Shown here one piece after another: positions 4,442 to 6,703 of a DNA stretch of 6,703 nt (position 1 is its first letter; every line of letters begins with the position of its first letter). This DNA is from Candidatus Ectomicrobium neotermitis (GTDB lineage: Bacteria > Elusimicrobiota > Endomicrobiia > Endomicrobiales > Endomicrobiaceae). The notes under the pieces are model-generated. The model searched no databases and had not been told where the DNA came from. It saw only the letters and a list, made by a program, of their open reading frames with translations. Made by a program: the position numbers and the translations under genes. Location of the stretch: the NCBI GenBank assembly GCA_031283745.1, contig JAITBH010000091.1, forward strand, positions 1-6,703. The letters are read 5' to 3'.

Positions 4442-4889
4442 CACAATTTTGCAATGGTTTTGTATTGCTATCGTAGCCGTGATGGCAGTGTTGGTAACTT
4501 ACCAAGTCGTTACCAGATATGTTTTTAATAATCCAAGCGCCATAAGCGAGGCTTTGGCGAGGTATTTGTTTGTCTGGTTGACGATGTATGGCGGTGCCTA
4601 TGTTTTTGGCAAACGCGATCATATGAATCTCTCCTTTGTCCGTGATAGATTTTCCCCAAAAATCAAGCTTATTCTTATGATGGTTTCAGAATTTCTTATA
4701 GCTATTTTTGCTTTTAGCGTGATGATTATCGGCGGGAAGTCTTATACCCTTCAGCAGATGATACAGCTCGACCCATCGATGCAGATTCCGATGGGTTACA
4801 TTTATTCTTCTTTGCCTATCGCAGGGGTATTGATACTGTTTTATTTCATATGTAACGAGTTGGAGTTATTTAGACAGTTAAAGAGATAA
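4416..4889 (+). CDS. dctQ: TRAP transporter small membrane subunit, DctQ family
   Basis: 157 residues with four predicted membrane helices (roughly 12-32, 48-66, 86-108 and 127-148), as usual for the DctQ subunit that joins DctM in the inner membrane. The family signature follows helix 1: QVVTRYVFNNP, then AISEALARYLFVWLT, and a GKRDHMNL stretch between helices 2 and 3. The start at ATG 4416 is preferred over an in-frame TTG at 4401 because TTGGAG (4405-4410) sits 5 bases upstream of 4416 and the usual positively charged MKKIKG begins there. The gap from dctP is 67 bases and holds a stem-loop. It corresponds to YiaM of E. coli in role. The subunit is separate, not fused to DctM as in some TRAP systems. 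Confidence 0.9.
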   Translation: MKKIKGFVDTILQWFCIAIVAVMAVLVTYQVVTRYVFNNPSAISEALARYLFVWLTMYGGAYVFGKRDHMNLSFVRDRFSPKIKLILMMVSEFLIAIFAFSVMIIGGKSYTLQQMIQLDPSMQIPMGYIYSSLPIAGVLILFYFICNELELFRQLKR

Positions 4890-4907
4890 TCTCTTAGGGA
4901 GGTTCTT

Positions 4908-6218
4908 ATGGATGCAGCGATAGTTGCAGGAATAATAATGGTCATATCCATAGTAATAATGTTGGCTATAGGAGTTCCTATAGCAATAAGTATTGGTTTA
5001 GGTTCAGCTCTTGCCATGATGGCTTTCTTGTCTTTTGACAGGGCTATGATGATGAGTGCACAAAAGATGTTTTCGGGGGCAAATTCTTTCCCTTTGATGG
5101 CTATACCGTTTTTCGTGCTGGCAGGAAATGTGATGAACAACGGGGGCATAGCCATAAGGCTTGTTAATTGTGCGAAAGTTTTAGCGGGGAGAATGCCCGC
5201 TCCACTTGCCCAGACGAATGTTATAGCGAATATGCTTTTTGGAGCTTTGAGCGGATCTGGAGCAGCAGCCGCCGCCGCCATCGGAGGGACAATCGGGCCT
5301 CTTGAGAAAAAAGACGGTTATGACCCAAATTTCAGTGCTGCGGTAAATGTCGCCACAGCTCCGACAGGTATGTTGATCCCCCCATCAAACACTCTGATAG
5401 TTTATTCGACAGTTGCAGGCAGCGTTTCAGTTTCCGCTTTGTTTATAGCGGGCTATCTGCCGGGCATTCTTTGGGGTGCTTTTTGTATGATTCTCGTGGG
5501 CATCATCGCTAAAAAACGCGGGTATCGTTCATCAGCAAGAGTTGATTTTATGACAGGCTTAAAGACCATTTTGATTGCTATTCCAAGCTTGCTCCTGATC
5601 GTCATAGTTATCGGCGGTATTCTTATCGGAATATTTACCGCTACAGAGGGCAGTGCAATTGCTGTGGTTTACAGCTTAATTTTGAGCGTGTGTTATAGGA
5701 GCATCAATGCCAAAAAGATAAAGCACATTCTTCTATCTACCGCAGAAACCACAGTCATAATCTTGTTTATGATAAGCGTTTCGATGATCATGAGCTATGT
5801 TATGGCATACACCCACATTCCTGAAATTGTGGCAAATGCCCTTCTTGGCTTTACTCAAAACCCATACGCCATTTTGCTCATCATGAACATCATTCTTTTG
5901 CTCATAGGAATGGCTATGGATCCAACACCTGCCATTTTGATTTTTACTCCGATATTTTTGCCGATGTGCGTAAAGTTCGGAATGGATCCTGTTCAGTTTG
6001 GAATAATAATAACGATGAACCTTTGTATAGGCACCATCACTCCACCCGTCGGAACAATTTTGTTTACGGGTTGCAAAGTCGGAGGGGTGAGTATCGAATC
6101 TGTTTTCAAGGATTTGCTGCCTTTCTTTGCCGTTACGATTATTGCTTTGATGTTTACGACATATATCCCAGCCATTTCGATGTGGTTGCCGAGTGTGTTC
6201 AATTTGGTGAAGTTTTAG
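4908..6218 (+). CDS. dctM: TRAP transporter large membrane subunit, DctM family
   Basis: 436 residues, full length for the 11-12-helix channel subunit that moves the ligand across the membrane driven by a sodium or proton gradient. Conserved features are in order: NSFPLMAIPFFVLAGN (59-74), GALSGSGAAAAAAIG (112-126), the re-entrant loop motif IPPSNTLIVY (157-166), GIFTATEGSA (241-250), MDPTPAILIFTPI (337-349) and ITPPVG (377-382). No break or missing block is seen. GGGAGG (4897-4902) lies 5 bases before the ATG, and the gap from dctQ is 18 bases. It is equivalent in role to YiaN of E. coli. Gene order here is P-Q-M, while E. coli has Q-M-P (yiaMNO). Ligand specificity comes mainly from DctP and cannot be read here. 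Confidence 0.94.
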   Translation: MDAAIVAGIIMVISIVIMLAIGVPIAISIGLGSALAMMAFLSFDRAMMMSAQKMFSGANSFPLMAIPFFVLAGNVMNNGGIAIRLVNCAKVLAGRMPAPLAQTNVIANMLFGALSGSGAAAAAAIGGTIGPLEKKDGYDPNFSAAVNVATAPTGMLIPPSNTLIVYSTVAGSVSVSALFIAGYLPGILWGAFCMILVGIIAKKRGYRSSARVDFMTGLKTILIAIPSLLLIVIVIGGILIGIFTATEGSAIAVVYSLILSVCYRSINAKKIKHILLSTAETTVIILFMISVSMIMSYVMAYTHIPEIVANALLGFTQNPYAILLIMNIILLLIGMAMDPTPAILIFTPIFLPMCVKFGMDPVQFGIIITMNLCIGTITPPVGTILFTGCKVGGVSIESVFKDLLPFFAVTIIALMFTTYIPAISMWLPSVFNLVKF

Positions 6219-6263
6219 GAGTTAGGGTTAAGGTAGTTTAAAATTTTATATCTGGAGGTATCA

Positions 6264-6703
6264 ATGAAAGTAGCTAAAGTTTACGCAATAAAAGATTTGA
6301 GATTAGAAGAAGTTGAAAAACCAACAATCACCAGACCCGATGATGTTTTAATCAAAACGAAATATGTCGGCATTTGCGGTTCGGATGTTCATATTTATCA
6401 CGGCGCAAATCCCTTGGCGATTTTGCCACGCATTATGGGGCATGAGGTTGTAGGAGTTGTCGAGGATATGGGTAAAGAGGTTAAGGGTCTTGCTGTTGGA
6501 GATCATATTGTCGTCGAACCGATAAGCTATTGTGGTAAGTGTTATGCCTGCCGTAATGCTATGCCAAATGTCTGTGCTTCTTTGCTCGTTTTCGGCGTTC
6601 AGCAAGATGGAGGTATGAGGGAATACTTTACTCTTCCTCAAAAACAAATCCACAAACTCAACAAAAACTTGGCTTGGGAAGAAGCCATTTTGACTGAGCC
6701 TTT
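6264..6703 (+). CDS. Zinc-dependent alcohol dehydrogenase, RspB/LgoD-like (N-terminal part)
   Basis: The gene runs off the right edge; 146 residues are visible of an expected ~340. It is a medium-chain zinc dehydrogenase acting in the cytoplasm with NAD(P). Catalytic-zinc residues are C38 in GICGSDVH and H60-E61 in MGHEVVG. The structural-zinc cysteines are C90, C93, C96 and C104 (CGKCYACR then C after 7 residues). E145-P146 at the edge matches the conserved EP motif that closes the zinc site. The FGVQQDGGMREY segment (110-121) resembles E. coli RspB and the L-galactonate 5-dehydrogenase LgoD, so a sugar-acid alcohol is a fair guess; sorbitol- or threonine-type dehydrogenases are alternatives. 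GGAGG (6254-6258) lies 5 bases before the ATG. The gap from dctM is 45 bases with no terminator, so it belongs to the same operon. Confidence 0.88.
   Translation, partial: MKVAKVYAIKDLRLEEVEKPTITRPDDVLIKTKYVGICGSDVHIYHGANPLAILPRIMGHEVVGVVEDMGKEVKGLAVGDHIVVEPISYCGKCYACRNAMPNVCASLLVFGVQQDGGMREYFTLPQKQIHKLNKNLAWEEAILTEP

Overview
The window looks like a piece of a bacterial chromosome or metagenomic contig. It has two parts: a gene-free, highly structured repeat element (about 1-732), and a tightly packed plus-strand carbohydrate-acid operon (816 to the right edge, where the last gene runs off). The organism cannot be fixed from this sequence alone. Moderate GC, strong GGAGG-type ribosome sites and a TRAP solute-binding protein made as a lipoprotein (Cys20) instead of a free periplasmic protein would fit a spirochaete or a Firmicute better than an enteric proteobacterium. 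This is inference with low confidence.

Region 1-732 is a long inverted repeat. Bases 1-144 are the reverse complement of 589-732 with one mismatch (119/614). After a 68-base segment found only on the left (145-212), pairing resumes between 213-258 and 543-588 with three mismatches. The 284-base centre (259-542) holds two imperfect tandem copies of an ~85-base unit and a canonical G-quadruplex motif. Degenerate 7-base repeats (CACTAAC/CACTAAT/CACTGAT) run through the element, and the left-only segment has a second G-quadruplex motif built from 10-base tandem repeats. Each arm carries a good outward-facing sigma70-type promoter with an extended -10; the right one points at the operon. No protein-coding gene is credible here.

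Region 733-815 is a leader with an intrinsic-terminator-like hairpin (768-803) just upstream of the first gene, overlapped by a possible 10-codon reading frame. Transcripts starting in the repeat must cross it, so it may attenuate the operon.

The operon runs: YhcH/YjgK/YiaL-family protein (816), YiaK-type 2,3-diketo-L-gulonate reductase (1280), Gfo/Idh/MocA oxidoreductase (2306), TRAP transporter subunits DctP (3359), DctQ (4416) and DctM (4908), and the N-terminal 146 residues of a zinc-dependent RspB/LgoD-like alcohol dehydrogenase (6264). Genes are separated by -4 to 67 bases. The content parallels E. coli yiaKLMNO (reductase, YiaL, TRAP importer), but the order differs and two further dehydrogenases are added. 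The likely job is uptake of a sugar acid by the TRAP system, then redox conversion by three dehydrogenases of different folds; YiaL-family proteins are small accessory proteins of sugar-acid pathways. The exact substrate cannot be read from the sequence. dctP is flanked by a stem-loop on each side, which may set its mRNA level apart from its neighbours.
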